This document shows, one piece after another, positions 45,071 to 53,777 of a stretch of 64,000 nt of DNA. This DNA is from Saprospira grandis DSM 2844. Lineage in GTDB: Bacteria; Bacteroidota; Bacteroidia; Chitinophagales; Saprospiraceae. The number at the start of each line of letters is the position of its first letter. Position 1 is the stretch's first letter. The position numbers and the translations under genes are program-made. Location: positions 689,600 to 753,599 of the forward strand of contig NZ_JH719942.1 in assembly GCF_000275825.1 (NCBI RefSeq), read 5' to 3'. The notes beneath the pieces were generated by a model. That model was not told the origin of the DNA. It made no database searches and saw only the letters and a program-made list of their open reading frames with translations.

Positions 45071-47296
45071 ATGAAAACTTTTTTTTGGACCCTAATCACG
45101 CTATTCTTGGCCGCTAACTTGCTCGCCCAAAACCCTCCAAGCAATCAAGCAGATAGTCTCCGCCAAGATTCTATCGCCCAGGCCCATATCCAACTACTAG
45201 CCGATAGCCTCGCCCAAATTAACGTCAAAAGAGATACACTCCCACAATACGATACCCTTGGCATCGCTAGCTTCCAATATGAATGTATCCAAGAAAATAA
45301 AGAGAGCTTCCTCCGCTTTTCTGTGGTCAACAAAAAACCCTTTTTAGGCAAAATCTCTATCAATGGAGAAGAACAACTCCTCCTCTTTAAAGAGGGACAA
45401 AGCCAAAAACAAATTAACCCCCAACTCCAAGGAGAACTTTATCAGCTCTCTAGCCAATCGGGGCGACAAAAAACGCACAAGCTGGTCCACCTACGCAAAC
45501 GTACCGACGGAAGCATCCGCGTTAAACCTATCCCCCTTTGGTGGTCTATTCTCCCCCCACTGGTCGCTATCCTGATCGCCCTGATGTTTAAACAAGTAGT
45601 CTTGGCCCTTTTCTTAGGCATCTTTTCCGGCGCCTGGATTGTCAGCGGAATGCCCCTAGAGCCCTACCTGATCGTTAAAAGCTTCTTCAGCGTTCTCGAT
45701 ACTTATATCATTAAGGCCATGTCCGATAGTGGCCACCTCTCCGTCGTCCTCTTTTCCATGATGATCGGCGGAGTGGTCGCCCTGATTTCCCGAAATGGCG
45801 GTATGGCCGGCATTGTCAAACAATTGGCCCCCCTAGCCCGTGGACCAAAAAGTACCCAACTGGTCGCCTGGTTCCTCGGTATCGCTATCTTCTTCGACGA
45901 TTATGCCAATAGCCTGATTGTCGGCAATACAATCCGCCCCCTTAGCGATAAGTACAAAATTTCTAGAGAAAAACTCGCCTATATTGTAGATAGTACAGCC
46001 GCCCCTATCGCCGCTATTGCCTTTATTACCACCTGGATCGGCGCCGAACTCGGCTATATCGAAGATGCCCTCCCCAGCCTAGAAGGTATCGGCCAACCGC
46101 CCTCGGCTTACTCCGTTTTTCTCTCTTCTCTCCAATATTCTTACTACTCTTTCTTTACCCTCCTCTTTATCCCTATGATCGTGATCTTTGGCCGCGATTT
46201 TGGCCCTATGCTTAAGGCCGAACGCCGCGCCCGCCACCAAGGTCAAGTTTTTGCCGTCTCTGGCAATGATGGCGATAGTAGCGAACTAGAAGAATTGGAC
46301 CCCAAGCCAGGCGCGCCCCTCCGCTGGATTAACGGACTGCTTCCCATTCTCGTCGTAGTACTCGGTACCCTACTCGGCCTGATCGATACGGGCATGAATA
46401 GTTGCTACCAAAACCTAATCGATAAAGGCCTGGCCCTAGAAAGTAATAGCTGGGAACTGGTCTGGCAAGAACTCGGCTACCTAGAAGCCGACCTCAGCCA
46501 AGGCCTCGCCGCCGCAAAAACAGAAGCCCTGGCCATTTCCGATTTGCGCAAGTTGGGCATCCTCATCGGTAGCTCCGACTCTTATTCTGCCCTCCTCTGG
46601 GCCTCTCTCTCGGCCATTATTGTCGCCATTTTCCTCTCCATGATTCAAGGAATCCTCAAGTTAGGAGAAGGCCTCGAACTGATGGTCTCTGGCTTCAAAA
46701 CTATGGTGCCCGCTCTCCTGATTCTGGTCTTCGCCTGGTCACTCGCCCTCACTACAGAGGAATTGGGCACCGCCGAATTCCTGACCTCTAGCCTAGAAGG
46801 GAACCTCAGCCCCTACTTCCTGCCCGTGGTCATTTTTATCCTCTCCGCTCTGATTGCCTTTTCTACAGGCTCTAGCTGGAGCACCATGGCCATCCTCTAC
46901 CCCATCGCCATTCCCATGACTTGGGAACTCTGCCGTGCCAATGGCCTCCCCATGGAAACGACCTGGGCCCTGCTCTATAATAATATCGCTATCGTCCTCT
47001 CCGCCTCGGTCCTCGGCGATCACTGTTCCCCCATTTCCGATACAACTATTCTTAGCTCACTAGCCTCCAATTGCCGCCATATCGACCATGTGCGCACCCA
47101 ACTCCCCTATGCCCTAACGGTTGGTGCCGTGAGTTTGGCCTGCGGCTATGCAAGCACAGCTTTCGCTATTCCCTTTACGATTTGTTTCCCCGCAGGCTTA
47201 GTGGTCTTGCTTTTGGTCGTCATTTTCTTTGGCCGATCAGTCAAAAAGAATCCAGATGCAGAAGATAACCCTCCCCTAAATACAGAACAAGAATAA
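45071..47296 (+). CDS. nhaC: NhaC-family Na+/H+ antiporter with secreted N-terminal extension
   Basis: The ATG at 45071 gives a signal peptide (MKTFFWTLITLFLAANLLAQ); an ATG 21 bases upstream is possible. Residues 21-155 are a polar extracytoplasmic segment (ADSLRQDSIAQAHIQLLADS, then beta-like strands to RKRTDGSIRVKPIP). The rest is an NhaC-type carrier with about a dozen TMs: PLWWSILPPLVAILIALMFK, FFDDYANSLIVGNTIRPLSD, DSTAAPIAAIAFITTWIG and STGSSWSTMAILYPIAIPM are characteristic. Exchanges sodium for protons, which suits a marine cell with Na+-NQR. The N-terminal fusion is unusual. Strong terminator follows. Confidence 0.87.
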   Translation: MKTFFWTLITLFLAANLLAQNPPSNQADSLRQDSIAQAHIQLLADSLAQINVKRDTLPQYDTLGIASFQYECIQENKESFLRFSVVNKKPFLGKISINGEEQLLLFKEGQSQKQINPQLQGELYQLSSQSGRQKTHKLVHLRKRTDGSIRVKPIPLWWSILPPLVAILIALMFKQVVLALFLGIFSGAWIVSGMPLEPYLIVKSFFSVLDTYIIKAMSDSGHLSVVLFSMMIGGVVALISRNGGMAGIVKQLAPLARGPKSTQLVAWFLGIAIFFDDYANSLIVGNTIRPLSDKYKISREKLAYIVDSTAAPIAAIAFITTWIGAELGYIEDALPSLEGIGQPPSAYSVFLSSLQYSYYSFFTLLFIPMIVIFGRDFGPMLKAERRARHQGQVFAVSGNDGDSSELEELDPKPGAPLRWINGLLPILVVVLGTLLGLIDTGMNSCYQNLIDKGLALESNSWELVWQELGYLEADLSQGLAAAKTEALAISDLRKLGILIGSSDSYSALLWASLSAIIVAIFLSMIQGILKLGEGLELMVSGFKTMVPALLILVFAWSLALTTEELGTAEFLTSSLEGNLSPYFLPVVIFILSALIAFSTGSSWSTMAILYPIAIPMTWELCRANGLPMETTWALLYNNIAIVLSASVLGDHCSPISDTTILSSLASNCRHIDHVRTQLPYALTVGAVSLACGYASTAFAIPFTICFPAGLVVLLLVVIFFGRSVKKNPDAEDNPPLNTEQE

Positions 47297-47304
47297 TGAT
47301 AACT

Positions 47305-47339
47305 GGCCCTTTTCACTTTTTGTGAGAAGGGCCTTTTTT
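47305..47339 (+). terminator. Terminator after nhaC
   Basis: Arms GGCCCTTTTCAC and GTGAGAAGGGCC (one G-T pair), loop TTTTT, then six T running directly into the GGGG head of E16. Confidence 0.87.
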
Positions 47340-47402
47340 GGGGCCTCCGCTGCGGCTTCGCCTTGCGGCGCTACGGGTACTCCCTTTGGTCGTTGAACTG
47401 GA
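47340..47402 (+). repeat. Truncated dispersed element E16 (subfamily B head)
   Basis: GGGGCCTCCGCTGCGG, GGCGCTACGGGTACTCC and TTTGGTCGTTGAACTG match the long head of E5, then the match stops. Core and tail are absent. Confidence 0.75.
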
Positions 47403-47527
47403 GACTGTTTAATATTTTGTGTTTCCCCTTTTTGCTGCCTAGGGACAAGCCCCTAGGCGACTACTGGCCAAATCCTAACAAGCTAAAGGCCCAAATTTTA
47501 TTCTAATACACAAAATCCTGAACAGTC
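47403..47527. repeat. 125-bp segment with imperfect terminal inverted repeats
   Basis: Left end GACTGTT-TAAT-ATTTTGTGT and, on the opposite strand, right end GACTGTT-CAGG-ATTTTGTGT. An internal hairpin has arms CCTAGGG and CCCTAGG. No coding capacity. Could be a small MITE-like insertion that cut E16, or a stem-loop. Confidence 0.55.
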
Positions 47528-47530
47528 CCC

Positions 47531-47889
47531 TACCCAGCTAGCAACCAGACCTAGCCAGCTAGCAAACAGACCTAGCCAGCTAGCAACCAGACCTACTCAG
47601 CTAGCAACCAGACCTAGCCAGCTAGCAGCCAGACCTAGCCAGCTAGCAACCAGACCTACTCAGCTAGCAACCAGACCTACTCAGCTAGCAACCAGACCTA
47701 CCCAGCTAGCAGCCAGACCTACCCAGCTAGCAACCAGACCTAGCCAGCTAGCAACCAGACCTACCCAGCTAGCAACCAGACCTACCCAGCTAGCAACCAG
47801 ACCTACTCAGCTAGCAGCCAGACCTAGCCAGCTAGCAACCAGACCTACCCAGCTAGCAGCCAGACCTAGCCAGCTAGCAACCAGACCTA
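47531..47889. repeat. Tandem array of 17 units of 21 bp
   Basis: CAGCTAGCAACCAGACCTAS-type units at exact 21-base steps from 47535 to 47871. Variation is limited to CTAGC/CTACC/CTACT and GCAACC/GCAGCC/GCAAAC. Each unit contains the palindrome GCTAGC. One frame per strand is stop-free but lacks a start. Beyond it, 47890-48136 shows no gene, only a TTTTTGGGGCC head-like word at 47974 and an imperfect inverted repeat around GGCTTAAAAG/CTTTTAAGC. Confidence 0.92.
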
Positions 47890-48136
47890 ACTTTTGCCCT
47901 TTTTCATTTTGTTGCCTTATTTTTACTTTTAACATCTCCCTAACAATTAGGGCTAAAGGCCGCAGCCAATATTTTTGGGGCCATCATCTTACTCGCCGCA
48001 GCGGCTTAAAAGTCCCTGCTTTTTTAGGCTAGACTAAATAGGTTTTGTTTTCAGGTCCTGCGGCTTTTAAGCTGCAACTACCTAAGCATCAAGAAAAACT
48101 AGCCGCCGAAGAAGACACTTAAGCTGGAAAAAGACA

Positions 48137-48256
48137 GATGAGCGGCCTAGCGATGTGCAGCAGTGGCGCGTAGCGCCAGACCAAGGAGCGAAGCGACGCA
48201 GGGCCGAGCGAATAGCGAGCTGCGAAACGTAGCGCCCGCCCTAGGCGGGAGGCCCC
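48137..48256 (-). repeat. Dispersed structured element E17 (subfamily B)
   Basis: Minus-strand head GGGGCCTCC; first stem CCCGCC/TAG/GGCGGG; core GCTCGCTATTCGCTCGG; GGTCTGGCGC with stem TGGCGC/TAC/GCGCCA; tail CACATCGCTAGGCC. Confidence 0.86.
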
Positions 48257-48264
48257 AAAACAAC

Positions 48265-48330
48265 AGCAAGCAGCGACAACAAGCCCTTTAGGGCGCCGTT
48301 TGACGACTGAAAGGAGTAAGGTAACGCCCC
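48265..48330 (-). repeat. Decayed fragment of the long element head
   Basis: On the minus strand GGCGTTACCTTACTCCTTTC, then AAACGGCGCCCTAAAGG and GCTTGTTGTCG, resembles the 99-bp unit and E5 head with several mismatches. It lies immediately upstream of E17 in the same orientation. Confidence 0.5.
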
Positions 48331-48410
48331 GAAACATCCATCAATTAGCCCCCAAAAAAAAGCCCGCATTGCTGCAGGCTAAAACACAAAAACCAAATAC
48401 TTCTTCGGCC

Positions 48411-50477
48411 CTATTTAGAGCGATAATTATAGCGCAATTGCAGAAAGAACTGCCGGCCCGGGCTAATCGCCATGCTGCCGCTGCCCCCCGAATGCGCAGA
48501 GCTGCCATCGCCGCTCGCTACGGTTTGTACATCCAGCAAATTGCGAACGCCCGCCCCTAGGGTCCAAACTTTCTTAAAGCGCTTTTGTATCGTTAGGTCC
48601 ATTAAAGAATAGGCCCCTAAACTATACTCATAGACCTCATTTTCTTGTGTAATGGGGTTGTAGGTCTCGGCATAGCGCAATAATTTGTCATAATCTCGGC
48701 GAAAGATCGAGCAGCTCCAGCCCGTTTTGGCCCAATGATAAGAGAGCTGCTGGCTAAATTCTAGGGTATAGTTGTAGCGGGGCACCGCCTCCGAATCTTG
48801 GCTAAGGCTATTGTATCGGCCCGTATAAATGGCGCCCAACTGGATACGCCAACCGCCCTTTTGGTAAGACAGGCGATAATCGGCCCCCAAACTTTCGTAG
48901 CGCTCCAAGTTGAAATAGCTATACTGATTGCTCGCATTGGGCGCAGGTTGATAACTGCCCGAACTATCCACCACAAAATCTTGTAGTGTAATTTGGTCCT
49001 CAATATAATTGTAGAACAAATTGAGGCCCGTTTGCCAAGGTCCTTTGCGGTAATCTAAATTGAGGCGCAGATGCTGAGAACGCTCCGCCTTGAGGTCGGC
49101 ATTGCCCTGAATAAAATGGTTGGCATCTACAAAATCCATATAGCGCTCTTTGAGCGAGGGCGCCCGAAAACCCGAAGCATAAGAGCCCCGAAGCGTCCAG
49201 TAAGGATGCCATTGCCAACGACCCTGCACACTATAGGTCAATGGGGCCTGATAATCGGTATGATAGCTCCCTCTAAGGCCCAATTGCAGGCGTAACTTGG
49301 CCGTGGGTTGATAACGGACCACCCCAAAAGCCGCATAATCGCCCTGCTCGCTATCCTCCTTGAGGCGTTGGCCCAAAGCGGCCTCCTGTCGAAAATCTAA
49401 GCCCGCTTGAAAATCCCAAACTTCTCGAAATTCAGTGGCCATCACCGCCCGAAAATGCCAGGCAGAAAAAGCTGAAGTATCAGAATCTAGACTATCATGC
49501 CGCAGCGCTTCGGGGTTTTCTCCCAAGGGCTGGCGGTAGGCATTTTTCTGCCGCTCATAAAGATTATTTGCCAAAAAAGCCTGCAAATGATAGCGCTCAT
49601 CAAATCCCTTTTTCCAAGATAATTGTTGGTCCAAACTGCGAGTAGTAAAGCTATAATCATTGGCATAAGAAAGGCTGGGAAAATCAGGCAAACGAGTATC
49701 GCCCAACTGCTTAATTTCCTCTAGTAAGCCCCCAATACGATAGCGAAATTGCCCCAGTTTTTTGGCATCCCAACGCAAAAAAGCCTGTATATCATGCTGC
49801 GTTTTTGGATTAAAGGCCTGAGAACGCAGACTATCAAAACCATAACCCGCCCAATTTAAATATCGGTAGTTAATGCGGCCAGAAACAGCCTTATAACGGC
49901 CCCCAAAATAGGCAGATCCCTGATAGCGGCCCTTGCTTTCACCCAGCAAATGCCCGCCAGCCTGCCCACCTTCTTTGATAAAATCTTGGGTCACTAACTG
50001 AATCGTTCCACCCAGTGCATTACTGCCATAAAGGACAGACATCGGGCCCTCGACAATCTCCACCTGCTTAAGGTTTTCTAGGCCCATACGGCCCAAATCA
50101 AGCTGACCATCTTGTCTCCCCACCAAAGGGACACCATCCACTAAAACGTTAATATAACGGCCCGACAACCCCTGCATTTCTATCTGCGAGCCCAACACCC
50201 CATCCTGCTGAATCCGAATATTGAGTTGTTGTTGCAAAAGCTCGTCTAAAACCAGGGCGGCCCGCCTTCTAATTTCCTCTAAAGAGATGAGTTGCAGCGG
50301 CTCGATCGCCTTCGCTTGCCCAATAGGCAAAAACTCTCCACTCACAATCACTGCTTCTTCCTGCCGCTCCTCTAACAACAAGCTATCTGCAGTGGGTGGA
50401 GTTTGGGCGTTCAGCAGCTGCAAACCGCATCTCCAAAGCAAAAATGAGAAAATACTGCTAATCTTTAGGTAGTTCAT
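48411..50477 (-). CDS. TonB-dependent outer-membrane receptor, probably haem
   Basis: A 688-residue receptor. Signal peptide to about residue 25 (LQLLNAQ). The plug domain shows GEFLPIGQAKAIEPLQLISL, QIEMQGLSGRYINVLVDGVP and VEIVEGPMSVLYGSNALGGT; the rest is a 22-strand barrel pattern ending in FFLQLRYNYR. It is last in a same-strand series with HemS, HmuV and HmuU, so haem or haemoprotein is the likely ligand. A specific haem-binding His pair cannot be assigned. It is separated from hemS by element E18. Confidence 0.87.
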   Translation of the reverse strand: MNYLKISSIFSFLLWRCGLQLLNAQTPPTADSLLLEERQEEAVIVSGEFLPIGQAKAIEPLQLISLEEIRRRAALVLDELLQQQLNIRIQQDGVLGSQIEMQGLSGRYINVLVDGVPLVGRQDGQLDLGRMGLENLKQVEIVEGPMSVLYGSNALGGTIQLVTQDFIKEGGQAGGHLLGESKGRYQGSAYFGGRYKAVSGRINYRYLNWAGYGFDSLRSQAFNPKTQHDIQAFLRWDAKKLGQFRYRIGGLLEEIKQLGDTRLPDFPSLSYANDYSFTTRSLDQQLSWKKGFDERYHLQAFLANNLYERQKNAYRQPLGENPEALRHDSLDSDTSAFSAWHFRAVMATEFREVWDFQAGLDFRQEAALGQRLKEDSEQGDYAAFGVVRYQPTAKLRLQLGLRGSYHTDYQAPLTYSVQGRWQWHPYWTLRGSYASGFRAPSLKERYMDFVDANHFIQGNADLKAERSQHLRLNLDYRKGPWQTGLNLFYNYIEDQITLQDFVVDSSGSYQPAPNASNQYSYFNLERYESLGADYRLSYQKGGWRIQLGAIYTGRYNSLSQDSEAVPRYNYTLEFSQQLSYHWAKTGWSCSIFRRDYDKLLRYAETYNPITQENEVYEYSLGAYSLMDLTIQKRFKKVWTLGAGVRNLLDVQTVASGDGSSAHSGGSGSMAISPGRQFFLQLRYNYRSK

Positions 50478-50496
50478 ATCTACTTTTTTCTTTTTT

Positions 50497-50650
50497 GGGG
50501 CTGCCCCGCCCTTGCGGGCGGGTCGCTCCCCTTTGGGCTCGCAGGTCTGCTCGGCCCTTCCTTTTTCGCTGCGCTCAAAAGTCGGTCTGGCCTTCGGCCA
50601 CCCGCCGGGCAGCTCAGCCGCGGCCCCTTCGGGGCCTGTAGGACGCAGAA
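50497..50650 (+). repeat. Dispersed structured element E18 (subfamily A variant)
   Basis: Head GGGGCTGCCCC 20 bases upstream of the receptor start, oriented away from it and antisense to the operon. First stem GCCC/TTGC/GGGC; core GCTCGCAGGTCTGCTCGG; second stem arms CTTTT and AAAAG; GGTCTGGCC/TTC/GGCC; CAGCTCAGCC tail; GGCCCC/TTC/GGGGCC hairpin. Confidence 0.86.
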
Positions 50651-50661
50651 AATGAAGTTAC

Positions 50662-51738
50662 TTAAACCGATTCGGGCTGGACCAAAACGGGCAAAGTTTC
50701 TAGCAAGGCACGCCAGTCTTCTCGTTCTGGAATACCGGGTTTGCGTGCGCCAAAGAAATAAGCAATCAGTTCTCCTTGCTCATCAAAAAGCTCTAGGCTA
50801 GAGACGATTCCATCGGCAGAGGGTTTGCGGACCCACCAAGCCTCGGCAACGCCAGCCAAATCTAAGTGCAGGTTAAAATCGGGATCCATGACATTGATCC
50901 AAGTCCCTCGCTCTACAATGCGTTTTACTGGACCTGTATGAATTTGGATACAGCCTTTATTGCCTACAAAGACCATAATGGGTTGGCCCGTCTCCGAGGC
51001 TTTTTCCAGCATTTGGGTAACGGCTGCTTTTTCCATTTGGCGGGCATGGCCTCCTGGGGCCAAACGCAGAGCATCTTGGCGGGCCAAGCCATGGCGCTTG
51101 AGCATCCCGAAGAAATCATGCGTATCTTGCAAATTCAACCAATCTTGCTGAAAGGCGGCCACATCTACCTCTTCTTTTGAAGCTTCGGGCCCTTCCCAGG
51201 CGGGATAAGGCAGCAGCGCTAAAGGCGATTGGTCCTCTGCTCGGAATTTATCCAACAGCTGCTGATAAGCCTCCATATTGCTCTCTTTGGTACAATAGAC
51301 CTTATGCACGGCTTCCCCTCTATGATCAAAAAACTGTAAGCCATGCAACATCTCTTTTCCTTTGGGAATGCCTACGGCATAGACATAGGTCCAGCTAGAC
51401 AAAAATAGGCGCAAATCGATATCGGGGTTTACCACCAGCCCCAGTTGCTGAGTTGGGCCCATAAAAGAGACATTTTCATAAATGCCTTTGCGCTCATGCA
51501 CCACATAAGGGTTACGGCTAAGGGCCATCAGGCGGCCCAAAGGCGCTAGGCTAGCCAAAATCTCTTGGGGTTTATTCTCTAGGCGAATACAGCGGCCGCC
51601 CAGCTCCAATTCTAATAAAGACAGCTCGGCCACGCCCAATTTTTGGGCTGCTTGGCGGATGCGCAAATGAGGGGTTTCTGCTTGGAGGGCCGCATAAGCT
51701 TGGGCCAAATCCTGAGGCGTATTCAATTGATTCTCCAT
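50662..51738 (-). CDS. hemS: Haem-degrading/haem-carrier protein HemS/ChuS
   Basis: A 358-residue cytoplasmic protein with the two-half structure of HemS/ChuS, which binds imported haem and releases or degrades it. Recognisable parts: N-terminal RIRQAAQKLGVAELSLLELE, ALSRNPYVVHERKGIYENV, and in the second half DTHDFFGMLKRHGLARQDAL and GNKGCIQIHTGPVKRI followed by WINVMDPDFNLHL. Starts 6 bases after the hmuV stop, so translationally linked. Confidence 0.92.
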   Translation of the reverse strand: MENQLNTPQDLAQAYAALQAETPHLRIRQAAQKLGVAELSLLELELGGRCIRLENKPQEILASLAPLGRLMALSRNPYVVHERKGIYENVSFMGPTQQLGLVVNPDIDLRLFLSSWTYVYAVGIPKGKEMLHGLQFFDHRGEAVHKVYCTKESNMEAYQQLLDKFRAEDQSPLALLPYPAWEGPEASKEEVDVAAFQQDWLNLQDTHDFFGMLKRHGLARQDALRLAPGGHARQMEKAAVTQMLEKASETGQPIMVFVGNKGCIQIHTGPVKRIVERGTWINVMDPDFNLHLDLAGVAEAWWVRKPSADGIVSSLELFDEQGELIAYFFGARKPGIPEREDWRALLETLPVLVQPESV

Positions 51739-51744
51739 AATATG

Positions 51745-52548
51745 TTATATAGTTTGGCCCTTTAGCCAGCCGCTAAAGATGACCTGTGGACAATGATGTA
51801 TAGGATGTTTTTCTATAAATGTTTCTACTTGATACATAGCTTTGAGGGCTTCTTGAGTGAGCACCTCTTCGGGCGGGCCGAGGGCCCATTGTTGGCCTGG
51901 GGCCAAGAGCAGTAGACGGTCGGCATATTGGGCGGCAATATTGATATCGTGCAAAATGGCCAGGGCTCCCAATTGCTGTTCTTTGCAAAGTTGGGCCACC
52001 AACTGCATCAATTGCTGTTGGTGGGCAATATCGAGGGCGGCTAGGGGCTCATCTAATAAAAGCAGGGCTTCTTTTTGCTCAATCGCCTCCTGCAGTTGCC
52101 AGAGGAGGCGGGCCAACTGCAGGCGCTGTCGCTCTCCGCCCGAAAGCTGTTGCCAAAGGCGGTCTTCATAGCCTTTTAGGCCCAATTGGGCCAGTAAATC
52201 TAGGGCTCGTTCATCAGAGAGGGCGGTCTTTTGTTGGGCATGGCCCAAGCTCATAAACTCTTGGACCTTTAAGGGAAAAGGCAGATGCAAACGCTGCGAC
52301 ATCACCGCCCTAAACTGGGCCATTTCAGATAGGCTGTATTGGGCCAAATCTTTCCCTTTGAGTTGGGCCTTGCCCTTAACTTTGAGAGCGGGCGTTTTTT
52401 GGCCCGCCAACCATTGCAAAAGAGAAGACTTTCCGACTCCGTTGGGGCCTAGAACCACCAAGAACTCTCCAGCAGAGAGCGAAAAGCGCAACTCTTCGAG
52501 CAAGGGCTTTTGGCCCCAAAACAAGGCCGCATCTACATCTAAAAGCAT
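51745..52548 (-). CDS. hmuV: Haem ABC transporter ATPase HmuV
   Basis: A 267-residue ATPase from the ATG at 52548; the frame continues upstream only through element E19, so the longer version is spurious. Walker A GPNGVGKSS, signature LSGGERQRLQLARLLW, Walker B ALLLLDEPLAALD and switch LAILHDINIAAQYAD are all intact, typical of the FecE/BtuD/HmuV iron-haem-B12 group. Works with the permease encoded upstream; hemS follows after 6 bases. Confidence 0.92.
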   Translation of the reverse strand: MLLDVDAALFWGQKPLLEELRFSLSAGEFLVVLGPNGVGKSSLLQWLAGQKTPALKVKGKAQLKGKDLAQYSLSEMAQFRAVMSQRLHLPFPLKVQEFMSLGHAQQKTALSDERALDLLAQLGLKGYEDRLWQQLSGGERQRLQLARLLWQLQEAIEQKEALLLLDEPLAALDIAHQQQLMQLVAQLCKEQQLGALAILHDINIAAQYADRLLLLAPGQQWALGPPEEVLTQEALKAMYQVETFIEKHPIHHCPQVIFSGWLKGQTI

Positions 52549-52566
52549 AATTACTTCGTTTATTTT

Positions 52567-52706
52567 GCGTCCTACAGGCCCCAAAGGGGCCGCAGGCCTA
52601 GCGATGTGTAGGGGTGGCCGAAGGCCAGACCCAGCCAGCTTGCTGGCGCAGGGCCGAGCGAGCAGCGAGCCCCGAAACGTAGCGCCTGCCGCAGGCAGGA
52701 GGCCCC
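52567..52706 (-). repeat. Dispersed structured element E19 (subfamily B)
   Basis: Inside the haem operon between hmuU and hmuV, same strand; head GGGGCCTCC 16 bases past the hmuU stop. First stem CCTGCC/TGC/GGCAGG; core GCTCGCTGCTCGCTCGG; second GCCAGC/AA/GCTGGC; third GGCC/TTC/GGCC; tail CACATCGCTAGGCC; extra GGCCCC/TTT/GGGGCC. It ends 18 bases before hmuV. Confidence 0.87.
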
Positions 52707-52721
52707 AAAACATAAATAAGA

Positions 52722-53747
52722 CTAGACCAACTGATGTCTTCCTCTGGCTTGCAGGACCAGATAGAAAAAAAGCGGAGCGCCCAAAAGGGTGGTCAGGACC
52801 CCAAGGGGCAGCTCTTGAGGGGCCAAAAGGCAGCGGGCGAAGGTATCGGCCAGCAAGAGCAGGCAGCCCCCCAGCATGGCCGAAGCCGGCAACAAAAAGC
52901 GTTGATTGCTACCTCGCCAAAGGCGGATAAGGTGTGGGGCCAAGAGGCCAATAAAGCCAATACTGCCCGAAAGCGCCACCGAAGCTCCCACCGCCAGACT
53001 GGCTGCAAACAAGACCTTCCATTTTATTTTCTGGCTATTCCAGCCCATATATTGCGCCTCGGTTTCGCCCAATAAAAGGGCGTTTAGGGCGGGGCCCATG
53101 GGCAGTAAAATGAGCAAGGCGGGGACTAAGCAAATCAATAAAATTAGCAAATTGGACCAGCTACTGCCGGCTAGGCTACCGAGGCTCCAAAAGGTAAAAT
53201 CTCGGAGTTGGGCCTCATCGGAAAAATAAGTCAGTAGGCCCGTAAAGGCGCCACAAAGGGCGGTAATCGCCACTCCAGCCAGCAGCATACTGGCCGTATA
53301 AGTTCGGCCATTTAGCGTACTCATGCGGTAGACCCCCAAGCAGGCCAAAATGGCCCCCAAAAAAGCAAAAATCGGCAGGCCCCAAAGCGAATAACTGCCC
53401 AAAAGGGGGCCGATGAGGACCAAATAAATGGCGGCGGCCAGCATACTTCCGCCCTGCACCCCAATCAGGCTGGGTTCGGCCAAAGGGTTTTGGAAAAGTC
53501 CCTGCACCCCCGCCCCAGAAAGGCCCAGGGCCGCCCCCACAGCATAAGCCATAAGTAGGCGAGGCAGGCGAATTTGCCAAAAGAGAAAATAGCTAGCGCC
53601 CTCTTGGGTTTGGCCAGAAAGCAGGGCCCATAAATCGGCAGCAGAAAGCGGATAGGCCCCAAAAGTGGCTGAGCCTAAGAGCAGAAAGACCGAAAACAGT
53701 CCGCCTATCAACAGCCATTGTAGATCTTCCTTTGCCAGATTCATCAC
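52722..53747 (-). CDS. hmuU: Haem ABC transporter permease HmuU (FecCD family)
   Basis: A 341-residue FecCD-type permease with about ten TMs. Family signatures: RLPRLLMAYAVGAALGLSGA, GVQGLFQNPLAEPSLIGVQGG, and SGSIGFIGLLAPHLIRLWRG close to the C-terminus, the contact site for the ATPase. First gene of the operon, with a good promoter upstream. A second ATG follows immediately (MM start). No periplasmic binding protein gene (HmuT) is found in the cluster. Confidence 0.92.
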   Translation of the reverse strand: MMNLAKEDLQWLLIGGLFSVFLLLGSATFGAYPLSAADLWALLSGQTQEGASYFLFWQIRLPRLLMAYAVGAALGLSGAGVQGLFQNPLAEPSLIGVQGGSMLAAAIYLVLIGPLLGSYSLWGLPIFAFLGAILACLGVYRMSTLNGRTYTASMLLAGVAITALCGAFTGLLTYFSDEAQLRDFTFWSLGSLAGSSWSNLLILLICLVPALLILLPMGPALNALLLGETEAQYMGWNSQKIKWKVLFAASLAVGASVALSGSIGFIGLLAPHLIRLWRGSNQRFLLPASAMLGGCLLLLADTFARCLLAPQELPLGVLTTLLGAPLFFYLVLQARGRHQLV

Positions 53748-53777
53748 TATCTTTATTTAGATCAATTACTAATAGTG

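Noticed and set aside
45145-45363. Minus-strand and other-frame open frames within nhaC and other large genes
   Set aside because: They lie wholly within well-supported genes, have no family features and no independent start context.
47531-47889. Possible CRISPR array or coding repeat
   Set aside because: Units of 21 bp abut directly with no spacer, open frames lack a start codon and the variation is not synonymous.
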